Below, one piece after another: positions 1 through 9,182 of a DNA stretch of 64,000 nucleotides. How positions within the stretch are numbered: the first letter of the stretch is position 1; every line of letters starts with the position of its first letter. The notes beneath the pieces were generated by a model. It saw nothing but the letters and a program-made list of their open reading frames with translations. It was not told the DNA's origin and ran no database searches. The translations under genes and the position numbers were made by a program. The DNA is from Pseudomonas allokribbensis (lineage in GTDB: Bacteria; Pseudomonadota; Gammaproteobacteria; Pseudomonadales; Pseudomonadaceae): positions 6,115,501 through 6,179,500 of the forward strand of contig NZ_CP062252.1 of the NCBI RefSeq assembly GCF_014863605.1. Reading direction: 5' to 3'.

Positions 1-837
1 GGTGGGATGTTCGGCTTTGGCAATATAGAACAGCAGGCTTTTGAACAGCTCGGGCGGCGGTGGCTGGTTGAGGCCGGCCATGCCTTGTTCGAGCAGACGC
101 TTGAGTTCCTTGTCGGCGTCCTTGAACAGGCTGCGCAGGGCCGGGCTGTTGGCGATCCGGCCTTCGCGCATGCCTTCGACCAGCGCCGAAGCGACCTGCC
201 ACAATGGGCTCAACGGTGCATCACCGCTCAAGGCTTCGAGGCGGGTGAAGACTTTGCTCAGGTAACCGAGATGCGTCTGGTCGTCCTGTTCGCGGAGCAA
301 TCCCACCAGCGCCATCTGCAGCATCTGCCGCAGCTTGCGCAACACATTGGGCAGATCCGCCGGTTCCAGCAGGGCCAGCGCTTCCGCGCTTAGCGGCGGC
401 AGCTCGGGCAATTGCGGGCTGAACAGGCTGGTCTCGGACAACAGGCTTTCGCCCCGGGCACTGCGCAAGTCGTTGATCAGTGGCAGCACCACCAGCGGCA
501 AGTCACGGCGGGCACCTTGCACGCGATCGAGGTAAATCGGTAACTGACCGAAGGCCTGCAACAGCAGGTGCAAGGCTTCGTCGCGGTGGCTGACGCGATC
601 GTTCTGCAGGGCTTCGACCAGGTGCTCCATCTCTTCGGCGAGCAAGGCCGCGCCGTAGAACTCGACCATCTGCAGACTGCCGTGCACCTGATGGATGCAC
701 GCCAGGCACTCGTCGAGGCCGGGCACCGACTGCGGATCGTCGAGCACGGCTTCGATGGCCTGATGCGCCTGCCTCAGCGTTTCGGCAATTTCGCCCTTGA
801 CCCATTCGAGGGCCACGTAGTCGTGCCGGTCACCCAT
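1..837 (-). CDS. chpA: ChpA, chemotaxis-type hybrid histidine kinase (N-terminal part, runs off left edge)
   Basis: The frame is open from an ATG at 837 to the window edge, giving the first 279 residues of a much larger protein. The start MGDRHDYVALEWVKGEI matches what I recall of pseudomonad ChpA, the CheA-like kinase of the Pil-Chp system that controls twitching motility and surface cAMP signalling. The visible part is helical and Leu-rich, as expected for the first Hpt-like domains; the kinase, CheW-like and receiver domains would lie outside the window. An in-frame ATG at 855 would add six residues; 837 is preferred by family resemblance. The pilJ stop lies 22 bases upstream, so the gene is the last visible member of the pilGHIJ-chpA operon. 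Confidence 0.93.
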   Translation of the reverse strand, partial: MGDRHDYVALEWVKGEIAETLRQAHQAIEAVLDDPQSVPGLDECLACIHQVHGSLQMVEFYGAALLAEEMEHLVEALQNDRVSHRDEALHLLLQAFGQLPIYLDRVQGARRDLPLVVLPLINDLRSARGESLLSETSLFSPQLPELPPLSAEALALLEPADLPNVLRKLRQMLQMALVGLLREQDDQTHLGYLSKVFTRLEALSGDAPLSPLWQVASALVEGMREGRIANSPALRSLFKDADKELKRLLEQGMAGLNQPPPPELFKSLLFYIAKAEHPT

Positions 838-859
838 AACCACTCCGCTCGACATGAAC

Positions 860-2920
860 TCACGCCTTGTCCGTGGCGGGCGCTGCCGCCGCGGGCAAGG
901 TGAACCCGGACACCGAACGCCGCAACTGGCTGGCCATTTTCGCCAGGTTGCCGATGCTTTCGGCGGTGGCCGTGGAGCCGGACGAGGTCTGCGAGGTGAT
1001 CTGCTGGATCACGTTCATCGTCAGGGAAATCTGCCCGGCCGAAGACGTCTGCTGCTGCGCCGCGTTGGAAATGCTCTGGATCAGCGCCGCGAGGGTCTTG
1101 GACACGCCTTCGATTTCTTCCAGGGCCACACCGGCATCCTGCGCCAGCCGCGCGCCGCGCACCACTTCGGTGGTGGTCTGTTCCATGGAAATCACGGCTT
1201 CGTTGGTGTCGGTCTGGATCGCCCGTACCAGTGTCTCGATCTGCCGGGTCGCAGCGGACGAACGTTCGGCCAGCCGTTGCACTTCGTCGGCAACCACGGC
1301 GAAGCCACGTCCGGCGTCACCGGCCATCGACGCCTGAATCGCCGCGTTGAGGGCGAGGATGTTGGTCTGGTCGGCAATGTCGTCGATCAGGCTGACGATG
1401 TCGCCGATTTCCTGGGACGACTCGCCCAGGCGCTTGATGCGTTTGGCGGTGTCCTGGATCTGTTCGCGAATGTTGTCCATGCCGTGGATGGTGTTGTGCA
1501 CCACCTCGTTGCCCTTGTTGGCAATCTCCACCGAACGCTCGGCCACCGCCGAGGATTCGGCAGCGTTGGCCGACACTTGATCGATGGACTGGGCCATGTC
1601 GTTGATCGCGGTCGAGGCTTCGGAAATCTGCTGGGCCTGATGCTCGGAAGCCTGGGCCAGGTGCATGGCGGTGGCCTGGGTTTCCTGCACCGCAGCGGCG
1701 ACCTGGCCGGCGGTGAGGTTGATGGTCGCCACCAGGTCGCGCAACTGGTCGACCGAATAGTTGATCGAGTCGGCGATGGTCCCGGTGAAGTCTTCGGTCA
1801 CCGAGGCCGTCACCGTCAGGTCGCCGTCGGCGAGGTCTTCGATTTCATCCAGCAGACGCATGATCGCGTTCTGGTTGCGTTCGTTCTTCTCGGCGGTTTC
1901 CTGCAACTGCCGGTTGGTTTCCCGGACCATGACCATGCCGATCAGGATGATCGACGCCAGCGCCAGCAGGCCCAGCACGTAACCGCCGATGGTGTCGGTG
2001 TTGCGCCCGCCGGCGAGGTTCTCGAAACCGGTGGCCAGGTGCGAGGCTTCGTCGAGCAGGGTCTGCGACAGGCTGAAGATGTTGGTGGCGGACTCGCGGA
2101 CCTTGAACAGCTCCGGCGAGGTTTCGAGGATTTCATCCACCGAGCCCGAGACGAACTGGAACAGCTCGGAAATCTCGCTCAGACGAGCGCGGGCGTCGCG
2201 GTCTTCGACCTGGCTGATCTTCAGTGTCGGGTTGCCTTGCAGCATGCCGTTCAACACCTGACCAAAACGCGCGGCGTCACGACCGAAGGCATCGGCAGCC
2301 TGTTGCGAGTTTTCATCGCCGGAGAGCACGGTATTCACCGCGCCGAGAATCCGCTCGGCCAGCAGCGACTGACGCTGGGCCATCGCCACCTGCGCCGCCG
2401 GGGCGCCGCGTTGCAGGAGGATCTCGACGACTTTTTCGTATTCGATCTGCAACTGCGGCACGGTTTCGGCCAGGGTTGCGGCGACCTGATGCAGGGACAG
2501 TACGGTCTGTTCGCTGGACAGAATGGCGTCGGTGTTTTTCAGCAGGCGCTCCCAATCCAGCTGCACGGCGCGCATTTCCGGGCGCACGGTCGACGGTGCC
2601 GGCGGCAGGCCGGTGGCCGGGTCGCCCTTCTTCAGGTAACCCCAGCGCTGGGCGAAATCGTTGCGCGCATCGCTCAACAGCTTGAACGCGGCCGACTTGC
2701 CGGCCGCCGCTTCGGTGGCGTTCTTGGCGATCCGCTGCGACAGCACCCGCAGCTCACCGGCGTGGCCGATGTACTGTTTGTCGTAGTTGGCCTGGGTGTT
2801 GAGGTAAGCGAAGTTGGCGAACAGCAGCATGATGAACACGATCAGCGCGATGAACAGCACGATGATCTGCGAGCGGCTGCGCGAGCCTTCTGCGGGCTTG
2901 CTGGTTTTTGCTTTGATCAT
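860..2920 (-). CDS. pilJ: PilJ, type IV pilus methyl-accepting chemoreceptor
   Basis: A 686-residue chemoreceptor that feeds signals into the PilI/ChpA kinase complex at the inner membrane. A first membrane helix spans about residues 19-40 and is followed by the PilJ-type periplasmic region ([20 protein letters not shown]). A second hydrophobic segment ([18 protein letters not shown]) lies near residue 310, then a HAMP-like stretch and a long cytoplasmic coiled coil with the signalling tip around [14 protein letters not shown] and [16 protein letters not shown]. The frame is open back to 3130, but ATG 2920 gives the family N-terminus and lies downstream of an AGGA-like site, 13 bases after the pilI stop. 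In P. aeruginosa pilK follows pilJ; here chpA follows directly. Confidence 0.95.
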   Translation of the reverse strand: MIKAKTSKPAEGSRSRSQIIVLFIALIVFIMLLFANFAYLNTQANYDKQYIGHAGELRVLSQRIAKNATEAAAGKSAAFKLLSDARNDFAQRWGYLKKGDPATGLPPAPSTVRPEMRAVQLDWERLLKNTDAILSSEQTVLSLHQVAATLAETVPQLQIEYEKVVEILLQRGAPAAQVAMAQRQSLLAERILGAVNTVLSGDENSQQAADAFGRDAARFGQVLNGMLQGNPTLKISQVEDRDARARLSEISELFQFVSGSVDEILETSPELFKVRESATNIFSLSQTLLDEASHLATGFENLAGGRNTDTIGGYVLGLLALASIILIGMVMVRETNRQLQETAEKNERNQNAIMRLLDEIEDLADGDLTVTASVTEDFTGTIADSINYSVDQLRDLVATINLTAGQVAAAVQETQATAMHLAQASEHQAQQISEASTAINDMAQSIDQVSANAAESSAVAERSVEIANKGNEVVHNTIHGMDNIREQIQDTAKRIKRLGESSQEIGDIVSLIDDIADQTNILALNAAIQASMAGDAGRGFAVVADEVQRLAERSSAATRQIETLVRAIQTDTNEAVISMEQTTTEVVRGARLAQDAGVALEEIEGVSKTLAALIQSISNAAQQQTSSAGQISLTMNVIQQITSQTSSGSTATAESIGNLAKMASQLRRSVSGFTLPAAAAPATDKA

Positions 2921-2933
2921 CGGTCCTCGCCTG

Positions 2934-3473
2934 TTAAACCGCGACGTGCATGAAACTCGGTGACTGCGCCAGCGCAAACAGGCTGAACACTCGCCAGTTC
3001 TGCTCGCGTCGGAAATACCCTTTGACGAACTCGCCCTTGGAGCCTTGCCGTTTACGGATCGAGACGGGTTCGAAGCTGTCTTGCTCGAAGTGCTGCAAGC
3101 CGAAGACCTCATCGACCAGCACACCGGCAAAAACGTCCTGATGCTCCACTACCAATACCCGCCGCTGCTTGCGCATGGGTGACAGCTCATGGCCGAAGAA
3201 TCCGCACAGGTCCATGATCGGCAACAACCGCCCGCGCAGATTGGCCACACCCTTGACCCACGGCTTTACCCCCGGCAGTTGGGTGAAACGCGGTTCGGGC
3301 AGCACTTCGCTGACTTCGCCCATCGGCGCGACGTACCAGTGCTCGCCGAGGCGAAAGCCGATGCCGCTCCAGCGATCCTGGCGCGCCGGTTGCGACGGCA
3401 GGTCCGCCGCCAGCAGGCGACAGCGCTGGTCGATCTGCCACAACAGTTCGAACGCGGTCAGCGACTCGCTCAT
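2934..3473 (-). CDS. pilI: PilI, CheW-like adaptor of the Pil-Chp system
   Basis: A 179-residue CheW-domain protein expected to couple receptor PilJ to kinase ChpA in the cytoplasm. The CheW fold is suggested by [18 protein letters not shown], the [19 protein letters not shown] block and [22 protein letters not shown], which are the usual beta-strand landmarks. It lies between pilH and pilJ on the same strand with short gaps of 10 and 13 bases, consistent with one transcript. Length and position match pseudomonad PilI. Confidence 0.93.
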   Translation of the reverse strand: MSESLTAFELLWQIDQRCRLLAADLPSQPARQDRWSGIGFRLGEHWYVAPMGEVSEVLPEPRFTQLPGVKPWVKGVANLRGRLLPIMDLCGFFGHELSPMRKQRRVLVVEHQDVFAGVLVDEVFGLQHFEQDSFEPVSIRKRQGSKGEFVKGYFRREQNWRVFSLFALAQSPSFMHVAV

Positions 3474-3483
3474 GGCGGCGCGA

Positions 3484-3849
3484 TCAACCGGCCAGCACGT
3501 TGTTCAGGGTCTTGATCAGCGTGTCTTCATCGACCGGTTTGGTCAGGTAATCCTTGGCGCCCTGGCGAGTGCCCCAGACCTTGTCGGTTTCCTGATCCTT
3601 GGTGGTGATGATGATGACCGGGATGTGGCTGGTTTCAGCGTCCTTGGTCAGTTGGCGGGTCGCCTGGAAACCGTTGAGGCCGGGCATGACGATGTCCATC
3701 AGCACCGCGTCGGGTTTTTCCTGACGGGCCAGGGCCACGCCGTCGGCGCCGTTTTCGGCTTTCAACACTTCGTGGCCGTGCTTTTCCAGCATGCCGGTCA
3801 GTTTGTACATTTCGGTCGGCGAATCATCGACGATCAGAATACGTGCCAT
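3484..3849 (-). CDS. pilH: PilH, single-domain response regulator
   Basis: A 121-residue CheY-like receiver. The phosphoacceptor is Asp52 (AVLMDIVMPGLNG), with the acidic pair in LIVDDS at residues 8-9 and the conserved Lys in YLTKPVDE. PilH is known in P. aeruginosa as one of two receivers phosphorylated by ChpA and is linked to pilus retraction control. The frame stays open upstream to 3876, but ATG 3849 (MARILIVDDSP) gives the 121-residue family length. It sits 60 bases downstream of pilG. Confidence 0.95.
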   Translation of the reverse strand: MARILIVDDSPTEMYKLTGMLEKHGHEVLKAENGADGVALARQEKPDAVLMDIVMPGLNGFQATRQLTKDAETSHIPVIIITTKDQETDKVWGTRQGAKDYLTKPVDEDTLIKTLNNVLAG

Positions 3850-3909
3850 GGTCTTCCCCATTTTTCTTGTCGACACCGGGCCCGCTGGCCGAGCGTCACT
3901 GTGCGTGTC

Positions 3910-4314
3910 TTACTGCGGCAAATCAGCGGTAAAGCCCGGAACATGGGCCGCAATCGCGTCGAGCAGTTCTTCCTTGCTGAAAGGCTTGGTCAAAAATTGA
4001 TCGGAACCGACAATCCGCCCCTTGGCCTTGTCGAACAGCCCGTCGCGGGACGACAGCATGATCACCGGCGTTGCCTTGAAAGCACTGTTGTTCTTGATTA
4101 AAGCGCAGGTCTGATAACCATCCAGACGCGGCATCATGATGTCGACAAAAATGATCCCGGGGTGGTTGTCGGCGATCTTCGCCAGGGCGTCGAAACCGTC
4201 GATCGCCGTGATGACTTCGCACCCTGCATTTTTCAACAGGGTCTCGGCGGTGCGACGAATCGTTTTCGAGTCGTCGATCACCATGACCTTCAAGGCGCTG
4301 GACTGCTGTTCCAT
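3910..4314 (-). CDS. pilG: PilG, single-domain response regulator
   Basis: A 134-residue CheY-like receiver and first gene of the Pil-Chp operon. Asp58 in IIFVDIMMPRLDG is the phosphoacceptor, Asp14-Asp15 form the acidic pair, and Lys110 (FLTKPFSKEE) is the conserved switch lysine. Known PilG acts downstream of ChpA to promote pilus extension and cAMP synthesis. The gene is divergent from gshB across about 224 bases that should hold both promoters; I could not place them with confidence. Confidence 0.95.
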   Translation of the reverse strand: MEQQSSALKVMVIDDSKTIRRTAETLLKNAGCEVITAIDGFDALAKIADNHPGIIFVDIMMPRLDGYQTCALIKNNSAFKATPVIMLSSRDGLFDKAKGRIVGSDQFLTKPFSKEELLDAIAAHVPGFTADLPQ

Positions 4315-4538
4315 AAGGGGGCTCTACCGTCGCCTTTGCGAATCAATTTGTCCGTTTTGCGATGACTGATGGCTGGAAACCCTTGATGTTCAAGGGCCAG
4401 CACGGCTGGCAGCCTTTTTAGCACAGTCTCCAGAAGCAATCTATCGACGGGTTTTTCCTTGACCGAAAACCCGCCCGGAGCCACTCTGGCGGCACTTTTT
4501 TCATACCGATCCGGTAGCCAATTTTCGAGGAAAACCCA

Positions 4539-5489
4539 ATGAGCGTTCGCGTCGGGATAGTCATGGACCCAATCGCCAGCATTTCCTATAAAAAGGATAG
4601 CTCGCTGGCCATGCTGCTGGCGGCGCAGAAGCGCGGCTGGGAACTGTTCTATATGGAACAGCAGGACCTTTATCAGGGCGAAGGTCAGGCACGGGCGCGG
4701 ATGAAGCCGCTGAAAGTCTTCGCCAACCCGGAAAAATGGTTCGAACTGGACGCCGAGCAGGATCTGCCGCTGAGCGACCTGAACGTGATCCTGATGCGCA
4801 AGGATCCGCCGTTCGACATGGAGTTCGTCTACTCCACCTACCTGCTCGAACAGGCCGAAGCCGCCGGCGTACTGGTGGTCAACAAGCCGCAGAGCCTGCG
4901 CGACTGCAATGAAAAACTGTTCGCCACGCTGTTCCCGCAGTGCACGCCGCCGACCGTGGTCAGCCGCCGCGCCGACGTGCTGCGCGAATTCGCCGCCAAA
5001 CACGGCGACGTGATCCTCAAGCCGCTGGACGGCATGGGCGGCACGTCGATCTTCCGTCACCGCGTCGGCGATCCGAACCTGTCGGTGATCCTCGAAACCC
5101 TGACCGCACTCGGCACCCAACAGATCATGGGCCAGGCGTACCTGCCGGCGATCAAGGATGGCGACAAACGCATCCTGATGATCGACGGCGAGCCGGTGGA
5201 TTACTGCCTGGCGCGGATTCCGGCCCAGGGCGAAACCCGTGGCAACCTCGCGGCCGGCGGCCGTGGCGAAGCCCGTCCATTGACCGACAAGGATCGCTGG
5301 ATCGCCGCTCAGGTCGGCCCGACCTTGCGCGCGAAGGGCCTGCTGTTCGTCGGCCTGGATGTGATTGGTGAACACCTGACCGAAATCAACGTCACCAGCC
5401 CGACCTGCATCCGCGAGATCGACAATGCGTTCGGCACCGACATCGGCGGCCTGCTGATGGATGCCATCGAGAAAAAGCTGCAAGCTTGA
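4539..5489 (+). CDS. gshB: Glutathione synthetase
   Basis: A 316-residue ATP-grasp ligase that joins glycine to gamma-glutamylcysteine, the second step of glutathione synthesis. Family landmarks are the N-terminal VGIVMDPIASISYKKDSS, the central VNKPQSLRDCNEKLF, the ATP-grasp stretch DVILKPLDGMGGTSIF, and the metal/substrate end EINVTSPTCIREID. The length equals the usual 315-320 residues. ATG 4539 has a GAGG-like site upstream. It is divergent from pilG and followed by tonB3, as in other pseudomonads. Confidence 0.97.
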   Translation: MSVRVGIVMDPIASISYKKDSSLAMLLAAQKRGWELFYMEQQDLYQGEGQARARMKPLKVFANPEKWFELDAEQDLPLSDLNVILMRKDPPFDMEFVYSTYLLEQAEAAGVLVVNKPQSLRDCNEKLFATLFPQCTPPTVVSRRADVLREFAAKHGDVILKPLDGMGGTSIFRHRVGDPNLSVILETLTALGTQQIMGQAYLPAIKDGDKRILMIDGEPVDYCLARIPAQGETRGNLAAGGRGEARPLTDKDRWIAAQVGPTLRAKGLLFVGLDVIGEHLTEINVTSPTCIREIDNAFGTDIGGLLMDAIEKKLQA

Positions 5490-5596
5490 TGTGTGTCACA
5501 TGCAGCCTGTCGCTTGATGCTTGAAGCCCAAGGCGAGAAACCAACATTGCGTTATCATGCGCGGCCTGTGAAAAACGCGATGTTGGTTTTCTTGTC

Positions 5597-6496
5597 ATGA
5601 CACTTCCGTCCGATCTGCCCGCTGAACTCGCCCATAAAGGCGTGCGCCCGGTCGATCGCCTCGGATTTACCCTGTTTCTCGCGGCGCTGATCCATTTGGC
5701 GCTGCTGCTCGGCGTGGGTTTCACCATGGTCGAGCCCAAGCAGATCAGCAAAACCCTGGAAATCACCCTCGCCACCTTCAAGAGCGAAACCAAGCCCAAG
5801 AAGGCTGATTTCCTCGCCCAGGAAAACCAGGAAGGCAGCGGCACCCTCGACAAGAAGGCGATCCCCAAGACCACCGAGGTCGCGCCGTTCCAGGACAATC
5901 AGGTCAAGAAAGTCACTCCGCCGCCGGCCGCCAAGCCGGAAGTGCATGAAGCGGCGCCCAAGGCGGCCGTGACCACCGTCGCGCCGAAACCGAAAAAGGC
6001 ACCGACCAAAAAAGAAGAAGCCAAGACCGAGACCAAACCGACGGTCGACGCCCCGACTTTCGACAGCTCGCAGCTCTCCAGCGACATCGCCAGCCTGGAA
6101 GCCGAACTGGCCAACGAACAACAGCTGTATGCCAAGCGCCCGCGCATCCACCGCCTGAGCGCGGCCTCGACCATGCGCGACAAGGGCGCCTGGTACAAGG
6201 ACGAATGGCGCAAGAAGGTCGAGCGCATCGGCAACCTCAATTACCCCGACGAAGCCCGTCGCCAACAGATCTACGGCAATCTGCGCCTGATGGTGTCGAT
6301 CAACCGCGACGGCTCGCTGTATGAAGTGCTGGTGCTGGAATCCTCCGGCCAGCCGCTGCTGGATCAGGCGGCGCAACGCATCGTCCGGCTGGCCGCGCCT
6401 TTCGCACCGTTTACCGGGGATCTGTCGGACATCGACCGACTGGAAATCATCCGCACCTGGAAATTCGCCCGGGGCGACCGGTTGTCCAGCAACTGA
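5597..6496 (+). CDS. tonB3: TonB-family energy transducer (TonB3-type)
   Basis: A 299-residue TonB-like protein expected to span the inner membrane once and transmit proton-motive force to outer-membrane partners. A short cytoplasmic N-terminus is followed by one helix at about residues 23-43 (GFTLFLAALIHLALLLGVGF). A Lys/Pro/Ala-rich linker follows (about 60-155, for example APKPKKAPTKKEEAK), then the C-terminal TonB domain with NLNYPDEARRQQIYGNLRLM and the VLESSGQPLLDQAA block. The position downstream of gshB matches PA0406 (tonB3), which in P. aeruginosa is linked to twitching motility. That fits the Pil-Chp operon nearby, but the role here is inferred. Confidence 0.9.
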   Translation: MTLPSDLPAELAHKGVRPVDRLGFTLFLAALIHLALLLGVGFTMVEPKQISKTLEITLATFKSETKPKKADFLAQENQEGSGTLDKKAIPKTTEVAPFQDNQVKKVTPPPAAKPEVHEAAPKAAVTTVAPKPKKAPTKKEEAKTETKPTVDAPTFDSSQLSSDIASLEAELANEQQLYAKRPRIHRLSAASTMRDKGAWYKDEWRKKVERIGNLNYPDEARRQQIYGNLRLMVSINRDGSLYEVLVLESSGQPLLDQAAQRIVRLAAPFAPFTGDLSDIDRLEIIRTWKFARGDRLSSN

Positions 6497-6555
6497 GCCG
6501 ATCTTTTGACCGCTCCAGCTTGTCAGTTCGCCCCCCGAACGCCACACTACCGCAC

Positions 6556-7128
6556 ATGAAAAACGTCAGCCCCAGCTACCTCAAGCATCACTTCCTGATC
6601 GCCATGCCACACATGGCCGACCCGAACTTTGCCCACACCTTGACCTACATCGTCGAGCACACGGCCAATGGGGCCATGGGGCTGGTGGTCAACCGACCGC
6701 AAGAGCTGAATCTGGCCGACATCCTCGAGCAACTGCGCCCGGACATCGATCCGCCAGCGCTGTGCCAGCATGTACCGATCTTCATCGGCGGCCCGGTGCA
6801 GACCGATCGCGGTTTCGTGCTGCACCCGGCGGGCAAGACCTTCCAGGCGACCGTCGAACTGGAAGGCGAGCTGGCCCTGTCCACTTCCCAAGACGTGCTG
6901 TTCGCCATCGCTGACGGCGTAGGCCCGGCGAAAAGCCTGATCGCCCTCGGCTACGCCGGCTGGGAAGCCGGGCAACTGGAGGCTGAAATGGCCGACAACG
7001 CCTGGCTGACCTGCCCGTACGACGCCGACATCCTGTTCAACACCAGCAGCGAGCTGCGTCTGGAAGCGGCGGCCAAGCATTTGGGGATCAACCTCAATCT
7101 GCTGACCAGCCAGGCAGGGCACGCCTGA
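6556..7128 (+). CDS. yqgE: YqgE/AlgH family protein (UPF0301)
   Basis: A 190-residue member of the YqgE/AlgH (DUF179) family, whose biochemical role is not established. Hallmarks are the N-terminal YLKHHFLIAMPHMADPNF, the GAMGLVVNRPQ block and FIGGPVQTDRGFVLH. I chose ATG 6556 (MKNVSPSYLKHH) over an in-frame start at 6520 because it reproduces the family N-terminus, although no strong Shine-Dalgarno sequence is visible. The stop codon overlaps the ATG of yqgF (ATGA), so the two are translationally coupled. Confidence 0.92.
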   Translation: MKNVSPSYLKHHFLIAMPHMADPNFAHTLTYIVEHTANGAMGLVVNRPQELNLADILEQLRPDIDPPALCQHVPIFIGGPVQTDRGFVLHPAGKTFQATVELEGELALSTSQDVLFAIADGVGPAKSLIALGYAGWEAGQLEAEMADNAWLTCPYDADILFNTSSELRLEAAAKHLGINLNLLTSQAGHA

Positions 7129-7565
7129 TGGACCTGCGCCTGATCCTCGGCTTCGACTACGGCACCAAACAGATCGGCGTGGCGGTCGGCCAGGTGGTTA
7201 CCGGCCAGGCCCGCGAGCTGTGCACCTTGAAGGCACAGAACGGTGTGCCGGACTGGAATCAGGTCGAAGCCCTGATAAAGGAATGGAAACCCGACGCCGT
7301 GGTGGTCGGCCTGCCGCTGAACATGGACGGCACGCCCAGCGAGATGTGCCTGCGCGCCGAGAAATTCGCCCGTCGCCTCAACGGCCGCTACAACCTGCCC
7401 TTCTATACCCACGACGAACGCCTGACGACCTTTGAAGCCAAAGGCGAGCGACTGGTGCGCGGCGGGCAGAAAGGCAGTTACCGCGACAACCCGGTGGACG
7501 CCATCGCCGCCGCCCTGCTGCTGCAAGGCTGGCTCGACGAAAACACCGCACTATTTGAATCCTGA
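7128..7565 (+). CDS. ruvX: YqgF/RuvX, putative pre-16S rRNA nuclease
   Basis: A 145-residue RNase H-fold protein of the YqgF family, implicated in 16S rRNA 5'-end maturation and in a Holliday-junction resolvase-like activity. The catalytic core is visible: Asp in ILGFDYGTKQIGVAVG, Glu in the central ALIKEWKPDAVVVGLPLNMDG strand region, and the C-terminal NPVDAIAAALLLQ with the last Asp. FYTHDERLTTFEA is also typical. Its start overlaps the yqgE stop. A hairpin just after the stop probably ends this transcript before pyrR. Confidence 0.93.
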   Translation: MDLRLILGFDYGTKQIGVAVGQVVTGQARELCTLKAQNGVPDWNQVEALIKEWKPDAVVVGLPLNMDGTPSEMCLRAEKFARRLNGRYNLPFYTHDERLTTFEAKGERLVRGGQKGSYRDNPVDAIAAALLLQGWLDENTALFES

Positions 7566-7567
7566 CA

Positions 7568-7590
7568 AGCGCTACGGCGCTTTTCTTTTG
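7568..7590 (+). terminator. Probable intrinsic terminator after yqgF
   Basis: AAGCGC-TACG-GCGCTT forms a 6-bp stem with a 4-base loop and is followed by TTCTTTT. It begins three bases after the yqgF stop. It lies about 57 bases before the pyrR start, so it could also act as an attenuator in a pyr leader, but no alternative anti-terminator pairing was obvious to me. Confidence 0.65.
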
Positions 7591-7646
7591 GTTACAACCC
7601 GAGCCTCGGTTCGTGAGAACCGGCTCGACCCCAAGAAGGAGCAACC

Positions 7647-8150
7647 ATGAGCCTGCCCAATCCCGCCGATCTGATCAGCCAGATGGCGACCCGCCTCAAG
7701 GCGCACCTTGCCCAGCGTGATATCAGCGAGCCGCGTTACATCGGCATCCGCACCGGCGGCGTCTGGGTCGCCCAGGCCCTGCTCGAAGAGCTGGGCAGCG
7801 ATGCGCCATTGGGCACGCTGGATGTTTCCTTCTATCGCGACGACTTCAGCCAGAACGGCCTGCACCCGCAAGTGCGCCCGTCCGCCCTGCCCTTCGAAAT
7901 CGAAGGCCAGCATCTGGTACTGATCGACGACGTACTGATGAGCGGCCGCACCATCCGCGCCGCCATGAACGAACTGTTCGACTACGGCCGCCCGGCCAGC
8001 GTGACGCTGGTCTGCCTGCTGGACCTGGACGCCGGCGAACTGCCGATCCGCCCGAACGTGGTCGGCGCGACGCTGTCGCTTAGCCCCCACGAACGAGTGA
8101 AGCTGTCCGGCCCGGAACTGGCCCTCGAACTGCAAGACCTCGCCCTTTAA
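7647..8150 (+). CDS. pyrR: PyrR, bifunctional pyr operon regulator / uracil phosphoribosyltransferase
   Basis: A 167-residue PRTase-fold protein. The PRPP-binding loop is [21 protein letters not shown], and [14 protein letters not shown] forms the N-terminal nucleotide site. In Gram-positives PyrR attenuates the pyr operon by binding mRNA; in pseudomonads pyrR sits next to pyrB-pyrC' and its regulatory mechanism is less clear. A purine-rich AAGAAGGAG site precedes ATG 7647. pyrB follows after 27 bases, forming a pyrR-pyrB-pyrC' operon. Confidence 0.95.
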   Translation: MSLPNPADLISQMATRLKAHLAQRDISEPRYIGIRTGGVWVAQALLEELGSDAPLGTLDVSFYRDDFSQNGLHPQVRPSALPFEIEGQHLVLIDDVLMSGRTIRAAMNELFDYGRPASVTLVCLLDLDAGELPIRPNVVGATLSLSPHERVKLSGPELALELQDLAL

Positions 8151-8177
8151 TCCGCCCTATTGAGAGTCCCCTTCGCG

Positions 8178-9182
8178 ATGACGCCTCTAGATACCAAGCG
8201 CCCGCTGCAGCTCAATGATCAGGGCCAGCTGCGCCACTTCCTCTCGCTCGACGGCCTGCGCCGCGAGTTGCTGACGGAAATCCTCGACACCGCCGACTCG
8301 TTCCTCGAAGTCGGTGCCCGGGCCGTGAAGAAGGTCCCGTTGCTGCGCGGCAAGACCGTGTGCAACGTGTTCTTCGAAAACTCCACCCGCACCCGCACCA
8401 CCTTCGAACTGGCGGCCCAGCGGCTGTCGGCGGACGTCATCACCCTAAACGTGTCGACTTCGTCGGCCAGCAAGGGCGAAACCCTGCTCGACACCCTGCG
8501 CAACCTCGAAGCCATGGCCGCCGACATGTTCGTCGTACGCCACGGTGACTCGGGCGCTGCGCACTTCATCGCCGAGCATGTCTGCCCGCAAGTGGCGATC
8601 ATCAACGGCGGCGACGGCCGTCACGCCCACCCGACCCAGGGCATGCTCGACATGCTGACCATCCGTCGGCACAAGGGCAGCTTCGAAAACCTTTCGGTGG
8701 CCATCGTCGGCGACATCCTGCACTCGCGGGTGGCGCGCTCGAACATGCTCGCCCTGAAGACCCTCGGTTGCCCGGACATCCGCGTGATCGCACCGAAAAC
8801 CCTGCTGCCGATCGGCATCGAGCAATACGGCGTGAAGGTCTACACCGACATGACCGAAGGCCTGAAAGACGTCGACGTGGTGATCATGCTGCGCCTGCAG
8901 CGTGAGCGCATGACCGGCGGCCTGCTGCCGAGCGAAGGCGAGTTCTACCGCCTGTTCGGCCTGACCACCGCGCGCCTGGCCGGCGCCAAGCCCGATTGCA
9001 TCGTCATGCACCCGGGGCCGATCAACCGCGGCGTGGAGATCGAGTCGGCGGTGGCCGACGGCCCGCACTCGGTAATCCTCAATCAAGTCACCTACGGCAT
9101 CGCGATCCGTATGGCCGTGTTGTCGATGGCCATGAGCGGACAAACAGCCCAGCGCCAATTCGAGCAGGAGAACGCCCAGTGA
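8178..9182 (+). CDS. pyrB: Aspartate carbamoyltransferase catalytic subunit
   Basis: A 334-residue ATCase catalytic chain, the committed step of pyrimidine synthesis (carbamoyl phosphate plus aspartate). Carbamoyl-phosphate site residues are in [19 protein letters not shown]. Other landmarks are the SASKGETL loop, [12 protein letters not shown] and [14 protein letters not shown] chose ATG 8178 ([14 protein letters not shown]) rather than an in-frame TTG at 8160 because it matches the 334-residue pseudomonad protein. Pseudomonad PyrB has an N-terminal extension and assembles with the inactive PyrC' rather than with PyrI. The stop overlaps the GTG start of the next gene. Confidence 0.97.
   Translation: MTPLDTKRPLQLNDQGQLRHFLSLDGLRRELLTEILDTADSFLEVGARAVKKVPLLRGKTVCNVFFENSTRTRTTFELAAQRLSADVITLNVSTSSASKGETLLDTLRNLEAMAADMFVVRHGDSGAAHFIAEHVCPQVAIINGGDGRHAHPTQGMLDMLTIRRHKGSFENLSVAIVGDILHSRVARSNMLALKTLGCPDIRVIAPKTLLPIGIEQYGVKVYTDMTEGLKDVDVVIMLRLQRERMTGGLLPSEGEFYRLFGLTTARLAGAKPDCIVMHPGPINRGVEIESAVADGPHSVILNQVTYGIAIRMAVLSMAMSGQTAQRQFEQENAQ

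Noticed and set aside
854..2953. A 699-codon open frame on the plus strand opposite pilJ
   Set aside because: It lies almost entirely antisense to a clear chemoreceptor gene and its composition (Arg/Gly/His/Gln-rich) is that of a high-GC shadow frame.
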